Source of the DNA: Rostratula benghalensis
Lineage: Eukaryota > Chordata > Aves > Charadriiformes > Rostratulidae
Length of the DNA stretch: 64,000 nt
Assembly (NCBI GenBank): GCA_013399305.1
Contig: VXAI01000035.1
Location: forward strand, 5,402,646 to 5,466,645
Reading direction: 5' to 3'
Below the pieces are notes generated by a model that did not search any database, had not been told where the DNA came from, and saw only the letters and a program-made list of their open reading frames with translations. The position numbers and the translations under genes were made by a program. Position 1 is the first letter of the stretch. The number at the start of each line of letters is the position of its first letter. Positions 1-14,600 of this stretch are shown in pieces.

Positions 1-3000
1 AAAATCTTTTTGTGGGGAATGATATTATCCCTCTAAAGTCTTATCTTAAGGAAAACATATGCAATCTTGCAGGGAAGCCTCTCTCGGTTGCATTTTAACT
101 TAACAGGAGGTTCCTTTCCTGATGTATCTGTTAGCACAGTAACACACACACACACATATACCCACACCACTTTAGCAACCAAAGAATGTGGAATCCTCCT
201 CGGACAGGCTGGGGGAGGGAGGCAGCTGGGGGAAGAAGGCTTCTCATGCCATTCCAGCTTGGAGATATCCCTGGAACGAAGGGGTAATTACACAAAAGCC
301 AACGATGTTGGTTCTGAACTGCTGCCAGCCAGTGGCCTCTGTGTCAGCAGGGCCCAGCCCCACCATCCTCCAGCTGCCACCCTGGACTCTCCCACAGCCC
401 AATGCTGTCAAAGGGATGAGACATCTCCTGGCCTGTGTGGAGAATCCTAAATCTTGCTCTGAAAAAGCACTTACTGGGCTTGTTACAGTGCAGTAACTGC
501 ACATTGACCGTAGTGTTGTGGGTCACGGCCACATGAATGGGAGAGAGAAAGTAGCTCGTATGTTGCTGACACTGCCAGAGAGGGAACGGGAGGATTCTGT
601 GGTCTGAGATAGGGCAGGAGAGGTTCAAATTACTGACAGATTTTGGAAAGCTTTTTAAGTGATATCTTCAAAGGCTATGTTACTTGTCCTAACTCTGATG
701 GTGTCAAAGAATGTTTCAAAGGGGGCATTGTTTGAGCACTTTCAGATGTCTCACCTTTAATGTCTCTGAGCTTCTGCTCCTCCTCTATAAATATAATTGC
801 CTATCTTGGCCGTGTTTCCCTCTACAGGGAAAACTTTTACCCTGTGGAAGGTTCCCATAGTCCCTGGGAATATAAGGAGCAGGATGAATAATCACACTGA
901 ATCTCTCTTGTAGTCTGTATCTTGTGAACTGTTAGAAACTGAATTCTTACATTGCTAGCACAGTTCTATAGTAAACTACTGAGTTAATTTGTGCCATTAT
1001 TCTTTCCTGTTAAGATTTTCCAGTATGTTTTTTCTAGCACACTTCTTCAAATTACATTTTCCTTTAGAATGTTAGCTCTTTTTACCCACTGCTATATTAT
1101 TTCATTCTAATGAAAAATAAGATTTAAGTAAAAATATGATCACGGCTGACAGGAAAATCTCTGAGGACAAAATACAATAAACTTATAAAAAGATAGGTGT
1201 CACTATCATTTTCCCAGCTCATTGGGCACAGTTATCTCCTCTTGGGATGAGTCTGTACAGCACCTTGCACAGCATTAGAGCTTGACTAAGTGTTACACCT
1301 AGAACCAGAGCTTGTATAAGGTTTGTGGGCCTCACTTTTAGACAAACAGCAATAGTAACACAAAATCCATCAGCATGAGTTCAGCCCTGCTCCCAAGGAA
1401 AAAGCTTCATTGGACTAGTTACTCTTCAGCCCTTCTGAACCCTGAGGAAACCCATAGATTACACACCATATCTTGGAGGTCAGCAGTTTCAGGTTGTTAT
1501 GAACTGGGGACCTCTTCTGAAACAGCTGATCAGCATCTATACATACACCCTCCTGCACACATAAACCACACACATCATTTGCATGATAAAACCCTATCAA
1601 AACAGGCAGTCCACTGCTTTCAGATAATCTACCCCCATAAGAAGACAAAGAGAATAGTGTCATAGACACAAGTCACCTCTATTACCAGAAGTCTAAAAAT
1701 CTGTGGTGATAAGGATGGCATGAAAACATGGCTATTAAGGAACAAGACACATTTGAAAGCATGGGTGTTTTTGTGGGGATTGTGGCCAGAGAGGGAAGAG
1801 GCAATGCCAAATGGCAACAGGGTAAAAAAAATAAGGAAAAGTCTGAAATTCAGAGGAACTGAAAGACACTGTAGCATCTCAGAACAGATGCTTCTGCCTT
1901 CCCTGCCTCCTTCCTGAATACCCTGCTGGAAAACAAGAGGTGGGGTTTAAGGAAGAAGGGAATGTGTCATTTACTGGCACTGCTTAAATCTCCCCTCCCC
2001 CGGCACTCCTACAGCCACTGTGGTTTTGCTCGCAGGCCCACTGTAGGTAGGAGGAATCCCATACTGAAATCTGGAAACACCAGTAAGGAATGAAGCAAAC
2101 CCCAAAGAAACCGTGCTTCTGAACCCAGCCAAGGCACTAGGACTAAAAGTAGAGCTGCTGTGACCACCACACTAAAGCACAGATCACTGGTTTCTGCCCA
2201 GCAGCATCTTACCTCATCCATCAGCCTAAGCTACTCCCCTTGCTTTGACTGCAACATGACTGGAAACTTCCAGGCAGAGTATTTTTACTTTGTGGGTCAG
2301 GTTTCTTTCTGAGGGAGCTGACTGTTTCCTCAAAAGGAAGGGAGAAAAAAAAAAATATATGGAGAGAAAGAGCAAGCAACTAAGGAGCAAGAAAGCATTT
2401 GTTGCATTTTACATCCCATAGTGGCCTGAATCAAAACAGCATCCTCCAGCATCCCCATCCTCCTCTCAAGGCTGAACTGTGGTACTGTTTCCCTTCCTAG
2501 AGATATTAGGACAACACAGCAGTCTGTGGCCAGTTTTTCTGTTCTAAGTGAGGGATTAGAAAGAGCTCCATTTTTTTGCATGGTGACAGAACAATTTGTC
2601 TTGAAATTTCCAGGTCTTTGGTGCAATCCTAAGGCTAAGCAGTACTTTAAAAATAAAAAATGTATTTTTCTGGCACTCATTTCCAGAAGAACTGAGAAGA
2701 GCCCAATTTAATATGCAAGACTTCAAGAGGTCAAGTAAAATCTATTCCTTGTATACAATCTAATGCTTTTGCCGTAAATTCAGATTTGTTCATGACCACA
2801 ACAAAGCCTTTCAATGGTTGAGGAAGATCATTACAGGATTTTCCTTGTTATTACAGCCCAGCAGAGAAAGCGGTTTCAGCACAGCTGACAGAAGTTTCCA
2901 TCTAGCAAGCTCTGCAGATGGGCCACAGGCTTCCAAAAACTGTATCAGTCAGAGATGAATTGGATTAAAGATAATCTGCAATGTGAAATCCTGTTAGAAA

Positions 3001-5502
3001 AGCCTACGGGTCTCCACTGCTTCCAGAGCTGAAACTCTCCTGGATTGAAAAAAGGCAGCTGATGTTTGTTTTGACAGCTGTGTAGAGTGAGAGGTGTGTG
3101 TGTGCGTGCTGGGGAACAACACATATGGTGACCATGTGACACGACCCACAACCAGATGAAAGAAAATTGTCTAATATCTCCAGCAGCGTGGTTCAAATTC
3201 CACCTCAACCAAATTGGCGGGCGTGACAAATGCCAGCTAGTCCCTCTTTCCTACACTGATTTAGGAGTGAAAGTCCTCCATTTGATCACCTGCATGCTGT
3301 GGTTTTCATCTACTCCTAAAATTTTGGGACACCAAATAGGAAAAAGCTGCCGGTTGCTAAATCATCTCATTGCTTCTCCAATTCAAGTTTCTTACTCTTT
3401 CTTCTCCCTTTGTAAAAATGTTTTTTTCATTGGGGGCTAACGCTACTGTGGCAGATCTGGGAAATGAAACTCGGTGTCCCTGAAGAAGAGCAGAGTGTTG
3501 CAGCGTCAGAAAATTCACCATAAGGGGACAGGACAGAAGCCCATGCTGGAGCAGAAGGGATCTGACCTGAACACAGTCAGGTTCAGGAAGTGACTGTGGA
3601 GAAATTCATGGAAGAGGGATCCATCTGCAGCTATTAAACAAAAAGTGATGTTTGCTCTCAGATCTCCACTGAAAGGGTCCGCAAGGGGAAAGAGTCAATC
3701 AGCCTGTGCTAGCAGTTAGCTGTCTGCATCACCATTAATTCTGAGTGACAGAGAGATCACCAAGCTTAGGGCTCTCCACCCTTCACCATTGCCACTGGAG
3801 ATGGGGCTTCGTTAGTATCTGCTACAGAACATCCTCTTTGAACCCATACAAATAGTACCTGTTATGGTCTTCTCTTGATGATAGAACTCATGACTACTTC
3901 ATGACCATACAGGACTCCCAAATGTTACTGTGCCCACAGGAAAAAAGGTTTCTCCTGCCAACCAACCCATGGATGACACTAGTGCTGAAACATACATAGC
4001 ACACACCTTTTTAACATATTTTATCCTACATCAGTGTTAACACAGAGGAATCCTCAGTGTGTTTTTTCCTTATCCCTGTCTGCCTTTGACAGGTCACAAA
4101 AGGTGGATACTATTTCATGGTGGCTGGGAATGAGGGGGTCAGTCCTAGGGACGATGCCACTGATGTGGGAATTTGGTGACGTGTGGTTCTAACCTTACTT
4201 CAGTAATTGGCCTCCTTTGGACATATCTATTTTCTTCCTGTACTTGTGTCTGTCTAATTTACTTGGGCATATCCTCCATTACCAAGGAACCTGAAAAGAA
4301 GTGGCTGGTGAGGGTCTGTGTTCAGTCACTGTACATAATGCACAGTACAATAAAGATGGGATGTTGGCCAAGCCCTCCTGGTCCTGCAGTAACATAGTTG
4401 GCATTGGTGGTTACTCTTCACCCCACTAAGTTATAAAACCAGTAAGATTCAAACTGTAACTTCACCTGCATTTCCAAAACTGAGCTAGGAAACTCCTTCA
4501 AGTACAATGTTTTCCCATGAAGTTCCAGATGGACTTGCCAGTGGCACCAGGGAAGATCTGAAGACTGTTTTGCTTCCCAGACTATGACTGTAAAGCATTG
4601 AGATACAATTGTCTCAGTAAGGGAAGGATCTTGCTTTGCTAAAAATGCTCACTGACAAATAGATGATATTGCCCCAGCTGAAGAGAAATCACCTCTCAGT
4701 TTGACTACCAAGACTTTCTATGGACAAAAAATCCATGAAAAGTCCTGACTGAGAATCTGGAGCAGCTTCTTGAGTTGCTGCTTTCCCAGAGTGGTTTTCC
4801 CAGGAACTGCTCTGGTTGCATGTGTCTCAAAACATTCTGGGCAGAAATCTTAACAGAAGGAGCAGTGTATTTAAATGAGATAAATATGTTACCATGATGA
4901 TGCTAGAAAGTGTCTTGCCTTTTCCAAACCTCTCCTTTGTTGGGACATCAAAAGTAAAGTGGCTGTATGGATTACACAGCAGCTAATGCTCCCTCCCTGT
5001 CTTGAATGGAACCTGTCCACACAGAAAACAATTGAGTTTCATTTGAGTTCTTAAGATGACTTATTAAATGAGCAGAAAGCAACACGTAGTGAGTAGTTAG
5101 TTAAGTTGAAAATTACTTTTGTTGATCTTAAAGCTTTTCCTAACCATTTTAAATTGGTATTACCAGAAATTTATTTATGTAAGACTGTCCACACAAGCTT
5201 TACACTAAATCCATTAGGAGAATAATTGTACCTTTAACTCAATCAGCTTGGTGTTAATTGCAGACCAACAACTATTAAGTGGCTGCAAATAGCCTATAGT
5301 TTTGTTAAAAATACCCAGTCCAGTGCTGTAGTGAGTTTTGCTAGGAAACAAAGCTTGAAAGCTTGAGCGATGGTAACTCAAGGAAAGAAGCTACAATGTT
5401 CCTTGCTTTTCTGGTCAAACTAAAAGTCCCTTCTGCAACTGGTTGTTGAACATCACATTAACAAGATATGCTTAAGAAATAAAGACTGTTCCTGCCAGTA
5501 AA

Positions 5503-5527
5503 GGGGGCGGGGGGGAAGTGGAGGGGG
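5503..5527 (+). other. G-rich tract with G-quadruplex pattern
   Basis: Four G-runs of at least three, separated by loops of 1, 1 and 7 bases, satisfy the usual G3+N1-7 pattern. The tract also contains a GGGGCGG GC-box core-like segment. It sits in AT-rich intergenic sequence with no CpG island around it. Folding is inferred from the pattern only. Confidence 0.55.
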
Positions 5528-6882
5528 AGTGGAATTTCACATGACTCAACTATTTCCTTGCTACAATTTATTAGATTTTAAATGTGTTCATGTTGTACCC
5601 ATCAGCCTCTCCACTGCTATGGAGTCTGTGCCAGAATTATGACAAACGAGACTTTTCTGTTCACTACAAGTTTTATCTGAATTATCTACCTTGTTAGAGG
5701 TCATGGGTATAACACTTCATTTTTCTCTGTACCATAGATACATGGAAAGTGGATGCCAGATCATGAACTATTTCACAGGCCTGCTGTCATGAACTCATGT
5801 GAAAAAAAAATAATGTAATGCACAATTAGCCTTATCTTCAAGAGTTCCCAAGGATGAAGTCCAGCCTACATTGATTTATCTGATCTTCCTTGTATACTAG
5901 AATGAAGATAGTGTGGGGCCACAGTATTCAACCTGGGTGATTATGGCAGAACAAAAGCAAGATGACAGGAATGGTGAACAGTACTGGTGGACTGGAACCC
6001 TTACATGTCTCATATGAACTGGCCTTTGAAACAAATTGTCTTCTTCTGAACAATGCCTTGGTAAATACAAACCACAGGCTGCAATAGCCAGCTGACACTC
6101 ACAGCAGAGGAATCTCTGCCACCCGTGTAGAGACAGAGCTCAAGGGAGAGTTTGCTTTCTGCAGCTGCTCTTGACCCTTAGATAGCACTGGAATGACCAA
6201 GCTGGGATAAAGCCCAGTTACTGTCTTCCTCTCAAAGACGGCAGTGGTGCAGCTTTATCAAAGTTTGGGGTTATACAAGAACTCCAAAGCAACAAGAAAA
6301 CAAAGCAAGAACATGTGAAATGTGGGATTTTCCCAGATGGTGCACTTTAACTTCAGTTGGCAAAACCACGACCCGAGTCACCTAGTGAGATGGATTGCAG
6401 TGCAACTGGATGTATATTATCCATATTATTGGCCTAATATTTCAAGCTGATCTTCTGCTTACAGTTCACGTCAGCACATAGACTGGCTTATTCAACCTCT
6501 TGAAAACATCTTGCAGAGATAAAACACATGTGTATATATTATAATCTTTGGTAAGTCAGCGTCTTCTTTTGTGAAACAGTGACGGTTATGGGGGGGGAAT
6601 GATCATTTTCAGATGTTTTGCTTAATTCAACTAAGCAGTTAGACAGATACTCACAACACAAGAACAGTCCTAAATGTTTTAGAGTCAGAATCTCTTCATC
6701 ACCCTGGAACCAGACGCTGATCTGCAATCCTGTGAACTACATTTACACTTTGAGTTTCCTTGTAATAAATTGGAATTTGGATGTGCCACCAGTTTTAAAG
6801 CCATCTGCAAGACTATCCCTTTGAGGAGCTCATGGGACTTGTCATTAAGTGGGATGTCACTTCTTTGAGCTAAGCCTTATTT

Positions 6883-6914
6883 ACACACACACACACACAC
6901 ACACTTTTTTTTTT
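6883..6914 (+). repeat. (AC)11 microsatellite followed by T10
   Basis: A perfect AC dinucleotide run of about 22 bases is followed immediately by ten T residues. It is a simple repeat and is likely to vary in length. Confidence 0.95.
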
Positions 6915-8584
6915 ATAGATGGGAACCTGGAGCGGAGAGAGGGGCTATGGAAGGTGCAAAGCTGAGCAATGAATTAGAGCAGAAAGAAACACGGGAGACA
7001 CAGTCATTTGAACATACACTGGTTACATGCATAGCCTGATGAATAAAAGCTTCCAGCCCACTGTAACACAACACCTGAAAAACCACTTGATATCCCAGAA
7101 GCTGGCCCCTCTATGTAACAGGAGATTGCTTGTAAATTTAGAAAAGAAATAGCCAAGCTACTGAACTACCGTGGGAAACCTGCCAGGGTATCACCTCAAG
7201 AAAGGCAGCCCTGGCTACTGGGACTGTGGTTGCCTCTCATTAAATGCACGAACAGCTTCTGGAATAAGACATTTCTCTGTAGTATTACTCTGGCAGACTG
7301 GAATTAAAGAGTCAGAGAGGACAAGCCCTGCTCTCAGCTAGCAGGAACCTGGCCGTCTTTTTCTGGCCCTGCTTTCCCAGCTGCTATTTGGAAAGGATCA
7401 CTCAGGCTTCCCCTTATGGGGCACACCTTTAAAAAGCAGGTCTTTTGTCCATTGCTCTTCCTTGTGCAGGTTAGGCCTGACAGCAAATCAACCACAAAGA
7501 ATCCATTAGTAAATATAAGAGAAATAAGTGAATATGTTGCTTATTAACTATTTGGACAAGAATGCAAGCTGGTTTAAATGGCATGGATATGTAGATTTCA
7601 AAGACTGCTATAAATGATAAGGCTCAGGTGTCACCCAGATACCTCAGTCCTGTTGATGACCATCTGGACTTCCAGAGAGAGTAGAACAAGGACTGAAGGC
7701 TTGAAATGCTGCACAAACCACCAAGCTCAACTGTTCTTCCTGGTTGTCCCTAATTACATTGGAGCAATCTCTGATTTCAAGGCCAGGAAGCTGCATCTAC
7801 TGCAGAATCAGGATGTGGCCAGCTGAGATGCACTTGTGAAAATCTTCACATATAAAGTTTGTTCCATTTTGATGAATATCATTTGATGAATGTCCTATTT
7901 TTATTTATTTTTTTTAAATGAAACAAATATTGTGATTGCCCAGCAGTCAAAACATCCTGTTTGTTCATTTCACCTAAAAAGTTGAATGAGTCTTGTAGTG
8001 GTATTTAAATACTTAATGATGACAAAGAACAATGAGGATCACCTCTTCCTGCTGCAGAGAACTACAGAGAAAATATAAAAAGTGAAAGATTCTTAACTGC
8101 ACTTTTTCCAGAAGGTGAAACGAGCACTTATAACTGTGACTTCCCTGAACTATGCTGGATGTCCTTGACCTCACCCTGAAAAGACCCATTTCTCTCTCAG
8201 TTCAGTGGTGTTCTTCAGAAGCACTGAGGGATTCGTCTGCTGTTGAAGTTGAATTCTCAAACCACATGAGGAGTGCCAGTGCCGCACACTTTATCTTTGC
8301 TCTTCCCATGAGCAGCTTTCCTCTCTGGGAAGAGCTATTTCTTTACCATGTTTTCAAGCTTGGCTACTATTTGATACAGTGTACTCAGGTTCCGAGGTGC
8401 CTAGTCTAATGCAGACTCTTTGTAAGCCCTGACTATCCTGCAAGAAACACACATGAATTTTTGTGCCTTATGGCCTTTACAGCTACTGAAGGAAGTACAA
8501 TTTTTTTTCTGTTAGCTTTCAATGACTCAGCTTAGCTTCCTCCTCCTCATCTGAAGATGTACAGGAACAGGAACATTTTAAAAA

Positions 8585-8664
8585 NNNNNNNNNNNNNNNN
8601 NNNNNNNNNNNNNNNNNNNNNNNNNNNNNNNNNNNNNNNNNNNNNNNNNNNNNNNNNNNNNNNN
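8585..8664. other. Assembly gap (80 N)
   Basis: Eighty consecutive N bases. The left flank ends in an A-rich stretch and the right flank is ordinary AT-rich DNA, so the gap may be a low-complexity or repeat break. The 72-codon frame that crosses it on the minus strand is an artefact of unknown bases. Confidence 0.99.
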
Positions 8665-11600
8665 ATAAAGAATCCATTGAACTTAATTGGAAAGACAAAG
8701 TGAGACAAAGAGCTGGAAATTTGACAACTGGATGGAAGAGTCAGTTCCCAACAGCTTTCAGACACTTTCCTCCCTCTTCTGATGGTTACTTCTTCCTATA
8801 CAACCTTTTCTTCCTGTACAACCTTCATCTAAAGCCCTGTGTAGAGTTACAGAAGAAGAAAGAGTGTCTGCTGACTGTCCTGCCATCCCCTTGCTGAGAG
8901 AAAAGAGTCTCTATGAAATGCTGTGATTATTCTGCCAAAGTCAGAAGTGCACTGGGCTCATTCTTCATTTCTAGGCACTGCTCTCGAAGACTATCTGGAG
9001 AGACATTCATCAGCACGACTGCAAGCATTTGCATCTGCATAGTACAGCTGAGCCTGAATTTTAGCACACACTATAGGATGGCTGGTTAGGCTTATTTAAG
9101 TGTGAGATGGAAAGATATTTTCATTAACTACAACAAAGATGTTTTATATTTTATATAGAAAGGCAAATGGGACAGAGCATCGAACGGTTTTGAAGCTTAT
9201 GCAAAATGCAGTGAGAAGCTTTCAAAACCATCTGCTCCAGAAGGTTTTCTGCATCTCCAGCCTATGTGTTGGTGACATACTAGCCATTTTCCTTGTCTCT
9301 GCTCTCTTCTTTGTCATGCTGCACTTTGGGAAAGATAAAGAAAAACCAAAAAAAGAAACCCTAACAAAAACTCCAACCCTCCCTAAAACTCGAAACAAAA
9401 CCCACCAGGCTATTGTAGAACTGGAAGTCTCTCTGCCAAAAGTGATAAAATGTTGTTTTTCCCTTTGTTTCAGGATTTCTTTCCTGGAGGTTCTTTCCAA
9501 TCCTGGGTGAGTCTGAAAATGTTATGATGTGTTCAGTTTTTTCCCATTTATTTTGAGACCCAGAATGGGATCTGGAGGCAGATTGCTATGGCAACCTGTA
9601 TACTAAATGAAACACGGTTTGTGGATGTTGCAGGGGGAGACACTTGGGCACAACTTCTGTATAGCTTTGTGGTACAAAAAAGCAGCAGGAAAAATACGGC
9701 TTGAAACTGAACCTCCAAACCTGTCCTGGAGTGAAAGCCCCAGGAGCAGTAGTCTGACAGATTCAACTATTTGCTTACCACATCCCTTTTAAATATGTAG
9801 CCCTTCTCTTTGTGTTCCCTTAGTACCCGTCTCTACCTTGCTACTTTAAACATAGTTTTCTGTCTTTTAACATTCCATCTGTACCCTCCTCCATATTCAG
9901 TGGCACAGGTCTTTGCCTTCATCACCCACCAAAGGTAGACTTTGTCTTTTCAGTGTGTTGCCACCGTGTTAGGGCTACCCATGAAGCCAAAACAACAATT
10001 TGTTGTTTCCCTTCAGAGCTGCAACACATGTAAAAGCTTTGATAATAGGCTGACAGACTGAGGCTGGTGCCTCTTATGATGAGGAAACAATGAAAGGTTA
10101 TTTCATCAGCTGTATCTGCTGTTGTCTCTCATCTCACTCTCGAGCGGGGACTGCCTTTATGTACACTACCTTTATCACATAGCACCAGCAGAGTTAGATT
10201 TTTTTCCAGGACAAGGGCTTCTGAGAGTTCTAGTAACGCAGCAACGCCTCTCTCTCCCAGCACCTCTGGCTTCTGCACTACATCCTGCAACCACCAGCAC
10301 ACACAAGCCCTTACAAGTGCCGAAAGCAGATGAAATGGTGTGAGCTATGTGGCAGCCACTGCCAAGCACCAGTGCTTCAATGACAGCCAAAGTCACAGCT
10401 TTCATCTCTGTCATTTACCTGGCCTACCCTGGAAAATGTTTCTGATGCAGTTATGAGTATTACCATGATGGTAAACTACCTTCACCATCAGCAACAGCGC
10501 ACCTTGTAACTTCTACCCTGAATGGAATACTCCTCTCTCAAAATGGGTAAAAGCTTTCTTCTAGTCGGGTCTCAGGACAAGGATACTATCCTATGACTCA
10601 AGATACTTCTAGGGTGTAAGCAGTCCAAGTGCAGCTTTCCATGTGAGAGCTGCTGGGTTGTCCAAATTCCTAGCTGTGGCAGGAAATGAGCCAGCAGGGA
10701 CAGCTGAGTCTGAAAAAGATGGGTTAGTTTAAGACAACTTCCCAGTGGGACTCTGAAGGGAGACACTATCTCTCTCCGAGAAGCAATTCTGTCTTCTGAA
10801 AGATCTACTTTGAGTCTTGTGGCTCTTGGCTACATGAAGATTTTGCTGTGAGGCCGTGAGGGCTGGGAAAGTAGGCCACTCCCTCAAAGAAGCCTTTTGC
10901 TGGTCTAGAGGTATCATAAAAAGTGAAATCACATTCTTAACTTATGCTGGCAAGTGATTAGGGTAGACCCAGCGTGAGGCTGCCAATAGCAATATGTCAG
11001 AGTAAGTATGAATAACTTGGGTAGGTTTCATTTCTTTAACAACGCACTGCAACCCGTGGGTCACACGTCTGCCAGACTCCAACATTTGAATCAGCATCAC
11101 TGACATCTGAGCAGTCACTGGCTGACATCTGATACTGCTCCACTGAGCTCTCTAACTCTACTCTACTTGTCCTGCTGAACTTTTTCTGGCCACTCCATCC
11201 ATTACAGCTACCCAATGGGATGGGAAATCAATGCTGGTATCAAGTAAATGCAAATCCTCAGGCAGCCGCGTGGAGCAAAGGAATCACAGCTTCCAAATAT
11301 GGCATCAGACACAACGTGGAGTGGAGAATTGTGGTTAACACAGCTCTGAATATTTCTGGGCATTTTACCCAACACAGCAGGAGCGTCTTCAGATGAATGA
11401 ACTGGGCTCCTGACACTGTGTGTATAAATTTTCAAGTGGGTTTTACTGTCTCCTTTCTCCAAAGGAAACAAGGGCCACGATAGACACACACATACACACA
11501 CACACACACAAATCATTAACAGAGACACACACAGACAGAAGTCCCCAAGATCAGATTGTTGATGTAAACTGTAATAGAAAACACACTTTGGTTTGGGGAA

Positions 11601-14600
11601 GATTCTCTGGAGACTTGCGGGGAAAAAAAAAAGAAAAAGAAAAAGTATGCACACTTTCCGCTATTTTTGAGCCTCAGTTTCAAGTGGATTCTCAAGGTCA
11701 CCTAAGCTGAGCTTTGACAGATGTAATGTTTAACTGATTGGGAAGAAAATAGCAGGGTGGGATGTGGCAGCAATAAAATATCAGCATTCCATTGTCACGC
11801 CTTCTGAATTGCTCAGCGTCTGTGGTGGGACCCTGCTCTTTGTGGACCAGCCATCTGGTGGGAGAGTCCTTAGATTTAGGAGAATCTGTCAGATTTCTGG
11901 TTTCTCCATGTGTCCTCCTGGGATGAGGAAAGAAGATGTGAACGAGCCATGGATGCTTTGTGCAAAAATGTAGCATTCAATTGGTAATGCGCATGGAAAA
12001 GTCTAGCTGCTGAGGGCAGAGATAAGATTTGAAAATGATATTTGGCAGCTCTGTTATACTGCCAGTCCCTTCCCCTTCTCCCTCAGGGTCTGTATTTTCT
12101 TATTGCTGGGATTACCAACAAAGGGTTATTGTCAACATAAAAGACATAGAGTCAAAGAATCCAGTGACAATCCCCATAATTACCAATTTAGGTATTCCAG
12201 TCCACCCGCCTTTCTTGTCTGATTCAAAAAACAAACCAGAAGGTTGAAAGCATGTTCTTGGAGTTGTAAAATCCTAATTCTGGGGACAGTGCTAGAAAAT
12301 CTCTTTTTAGACTATTTCAGTCATCATCTGGATAATCTCACTCTGCCATTCTGCATCTTTAGCTCAAATGCCTGTGGAAAAATTGGGAGAAAAAGATATT
12401 CCTACTAAAAATGTCACTGATCTCACAAAATGCTTACAGACACCACCATCACCACAGGGAAATCAGCAGTGAAATAAGCCCTCAAAACTGAATCTTCCAA
12501 AGTCCAGGCTGGCGTATGATCATGAAGAATCCTTCCTCATGGCCAATCTGATACTGTTTACAACTACCGTAAAAGTTTAAAAAAAATGCCAGAAAATGTC
12601 AACCTTCTTTAAAACTACAAGAGGCAAATTTTTTTGGTTTTCAGACCTAGATCAAAAAGATTACTCTGTGATCTAAACATTGCACTTTTGCAGCCAGCAG
12701 TGAAAGCATTAAGATGAGAATATTTCTGTCCTGAATTACCGTCAATTTACCATCTGCAGAGAGGAAAAGGCTCAGTTGCCTTCCATAGTTCACATACCAA
12801 TGGCCTGGTTCTGCCTTTAGCTAAATTCCATTGGATTTCCACCACTGTCCAGTGAGGCCAAAACTGTTCCTGAAATATCTTTCCAACATGGAGAAAAGTC
12901 AGTTGAAAACGTACTCAGTACAAAAACAAGCCTCCCCCTGCCCTACAATGCTAAACATTTAACTATTCCCATGTACTGAAGACTTGCTAAATCCAGAAAC
13001 TGTGGCTTTGCTATAGTTTCCCTCCACTGTAAGAAATTGTCTTTTCTCCACCTCAGGCTTCATAAAATAAGTAGAAGACCTTCAGTCTGGAATCTGAAAA
13101 TCATAATCATTAACATTTTTAATCTTCTTCCAGCAGGTGGAGGTAGATGTGTGTTAGATTTCCTTTGGGAGAACAAGAGAGATATATAGCTCAGAAAGCA
13201 ATTCTCCATGCATCTAAACAACTGTTTGCAACATTTCCTATAAGATCTACTGTTTCCCCTTATTTATGACTCACTGTTGTTTGCTTCTCAACACAGCTGA
13301 AGGAATGAAGAAGAAAAATCTTTCTGCATTTGAGATGTGAAAACACTTTGTGTCCCTGGAATCCTTATTCCAGAAGATACCAGCCTTCCTTATTCCTTAT
13401 TCCAGAGTCCCAGTTTGGAGATGGAAAGTCGGCACTGTGCTGGAAGATGTTTTTTTTCCAGAAGTCTTCTGTCTTACAAACAAGGGCCAAATGTTTGAGT
13501 AACAAGAGTTTGATCACATCCGGAAAGCCCAAGTGAAGTTTTCTTTACAGGCTTCTTCTCTTTGCCTCACCCTTTATTCAAAACAGTCATGAGAAAGATA
13601 AGTTTCAGGAGACATTCTCCATGTGGGTTCCCTCAGACAACTTTTTTTCAAGCTACCTCCATGAAATGATTGGGGTCCAAACACATACAAGAGAGGGGTA
13701 AACCTTGTGGGGAGCTCTCATGGGGAGCTTTACCTGAACGGACTTCACTGGGTATGGAAGGGCCTCTCTCCACTAATGACTCAGACATTCAACTCCAAAC
13801 ATTCCTGTCCCACGTTGATCAGATAATGATCTTTAAAAAATTATAACTGCCATTGCAATGGAGAGCAGAAGAAGCTGAAGACTGAAATTCCTGGAGGATT
13901 TGTGTTCCAACATGAAGGAATCCCTGGCTTGTCAAGGGGATTAGGGCGAGCCTAAACAAGGCTCATCCACATCTTCTCCTGGAAGTTATTTGAGTACATT
14001 TGGGGCAACGAAGATTTTTCTCATCAGGTTTCATTTGCAGCCCCCATTTGATAAGGGCTCTCCCTGGAAAGCCTCAGTTGTCAGGGTTAATGGCTTAAGC
14101 AGTGTTGATAGATGCTGTTTATGTTGGGTGAGGGGGTTCAGGTGGCCCAGTCTAATGTAAGCTTTCCGTCAACTGTAAACAGCAGCTTTTTATGTCAGAG
14201 CTGTGTTTCTGCCTTTTGACAAAGCATTAACAGATCTATGAAAGGAAGAACCCAGGGTGACGACAGTGGGAAGAGCAAAGAGGTTTAATAGGTCATTTCC
14301 ACCACAAATTCTGATAATTTGACAAAGTAGCATGTCTTTTCTGCCAAGGCCCCAGAGAGAGTTCACATCCGCCATATTCTGGCTCCCGTTCTCAGCTCTG
14401 CTCCAGGAGCTTTAGGGAAATTTGTGGCGGTGTCTCTGCCAGCTGGGAGGAAAAGTCTCTCTGCTGTCTGTGCCTAGACCTCCCCAGTCTTATGGTGAGC
14501 TAGTGGAGGTTCTGCCTTTGACCACAGCCTTTTCCTGAGGTGCTCATTTAAAAATGGCTTGGCTGAAATGGATCCTGCCTGGGAGAATATTTCCTGCATG

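Larger units (their letters stand above)
1..8584. other. Gene-free AT-rich intergenic DNA
   Basis: No exon, RNA gene or intact mobile element was recognised here. Reading frames on both strands are short (up to about 127 codons), overlap each other and lack recognisable domains. The visible structure is limited to a short CA run near 142-155, an (AC)11-T10 tract near 6883-6914 and a G-rich tract near 5503-5527. The stretch probably lies upstream of the TRABD2B transcription unit. A diverged exon or noncoding RNA could have been missed. Confidence 0.65.

Noticed and set aside
8547..8765. 72-codon minus-strand frame
   Set aside because: It spans the 80-N gap.
9139..9510. 123-codon frame with a hydrophobic segment
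   Set aside because: The hydrophobic stretch is followed by low-complexity KP/KT residues from an A-rich tract, and there is no family recognition.
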